Shown piece by piece: positions 5,370 to 5,746 of a DNA stretch of 5,746 bases (position 1 is the stretch's first letter; each line of letters begins with the position of its first letter). Source of the DNA: Desulfofustis sp. (GTDB taxonomy: Bacteria; Desulfobacterota; Desulfobulbia; Desulfobulbales; Desulfocapsaceae); NCBI GenBank assembly GCA_030145365.1, contig JAQYVS010000409.1, positions 1-5,746 on the forward strand, in the 5' to 3' direction. The notes beneath the pieces are model-generated. The model had not been told where the DNA came from. It was given only the letters and a program-made list of their open reading frames with translations, and made no database searches. The translations under genes were made by a program, and so were the position numbers.

Positions 5370-5746
5370 TTTTTAGGCTCCCCTCTGGTGATGGCGTTGA
5401 ATTTACACAAAGAAGCACATTGACCGCAGTCATTGCACAGTACTTCATCTATTTTCGAGTAGCCTCTCTGAGATTTCTTATAATCCCGTGCTTCTGCTTC
5501 ACCCTCAGCAAAAGGAGTCCAGCTGATCGCAGGACAGCCAAGACGGATACAGGATGTACAGCCGACACAATTATCAATATTGGTATAATAGGTAACCGGT
5601 TTACGCAGCTTCATCTCCGGCAGCAGGACACAGGGGGCTTGGGCGATGATTACCGACATTTCGTCCCGCTCCACCTCTTCTTTGATGATCTTTCGACACC
5701 CCGGAACATCGTGGGGATCAATCACCTTGACATGCTTCACACCGAC
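5366..5746 (-). CDS. iorA: Indolepyruvate:ferredoxin oxidoreductase, alpha subunit (IorA), C-terminal part only
   Basis: The last 126 codons of the large catalytic subunit; the start lies beyond the right edge (complete IorA is about 600 residues, so roughly the first four fifths, with the pyrimidine and TPP-binding domains, is missing). The open frame continues to the window edge, and the GTG at 5738-5740 is an internal valine, not a start. The visible part holds the end of the TPP domain (GVKHVKVIDPHDV, then SVIIAQAPCVLL) followed by a ferredoxin-like domain with two cysteine sets: C60, C63, C66 and C71 (CVGCTSCIRLGCP) and C104, C107, C110 and C114 (CNDCGQCASLCKF), counted from the window edge. 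The x4 spacing before the fourth Cys of the first set is characteristic of IorA. The fourth Cys of the second set is followed by Lys, not the Pro usual in ferredoxins. These [4Fe-4S] clusters pass electrons from TPP to ferredoxin. The gene is translationally coupled to iorB. Confidence 0.93.
   Translation of the reverse strand, partial: VGVKHVKVIDPHDVPGCRKIIKEEVERDEMSVIIAQAPCVLLPEMKLRKPVTYYTNIDNCVGCTSCIRLGCPAISWTPFAEGEAEARDYKKSQRGYSKIDEVLCNDCGQCASLCKFNAITRGEPKK

Noticed and set aside
1..5746. Mobile elements, CRISPR, tRNA/rRNA genes, phage or defence genes.
   Set aside because: The window is filled with metabolic and transport genes on one strand; no direct-repeat array, transposase, terminal inverted repeats or RNA-gene fold was seen.

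Overview
The window is a single block of genes, all transcribed on the minus strand, with no gene-free stretch longer than about 125 bases. In transcription order (right to left) it holds: the C-terminal end of iorA (cut by the right edge), iorB, a phenylacetate-CoA ligase (paaK), a stand-alone double-ACT-domain protein, a periplasmic substrate-binding protein of the branched-chain amino acid (HAAT) ABC family (livJ-like), and the two permeases livH-like and livM-like (the latter cut by the left edge). The ATPase genes livG/livF would be expected just beyond the left edge.

Organism. A Sec signal peptide without a lipobox on the binding protein points to a diderm with a periplasm. The oxygen-sensitive, ferredoxin-linked indolepyruvate oxidoreductase points to an anaerobe. 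The set iorAB + paaK + ACT + HAAT transporter is familiar from anaerobic Desulfobacterota/Geobacter-type bacteria (former Deltaproteobacteria). This placement comes from gene content and general resemblance only, not from a search.

Layout. iorA and iorB overlap by 4 nt (ATGA), paaK follows after 26 nt and the ACT gene after 13 nt, so these four look like one transcript. A 96-nt gap then precedes livJ, with a candidate sigma70-type promoter overlapping the ACT stop codon. Between livJ and livH lies a 123-nt gap with an 11-bp GC-rich hairpin followed by a broken T tract, best read as a (leaky) intrinsic terminator that would let the binding protein be made in excess of the membrane subunits. 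livH and livM are 2 nt apart.

How the genes may work together. IorAB interconverts aryl-pyruvates and aryl-acetyl-CoAs with ferredoxin as electron carrier. PaaK interconverts aryl-acetates and aryl-acetyl-CoAs at the cost of ATP to AMP. The pair thus shares the aryl-acetyl-CoA pool and could run as catabolism of aromatic amino acids or, in reverse, as salvage of imported aryl acids into aromatic amino acids. The transporter may bring in the aromatic amino acid or aryl acid, and the ACT protein could sense one of them. These links are inferred from proximity. I saw no mobile element, CRISPR array, RNA gene or frameshift, and nothing that amounts to a new kind of system.
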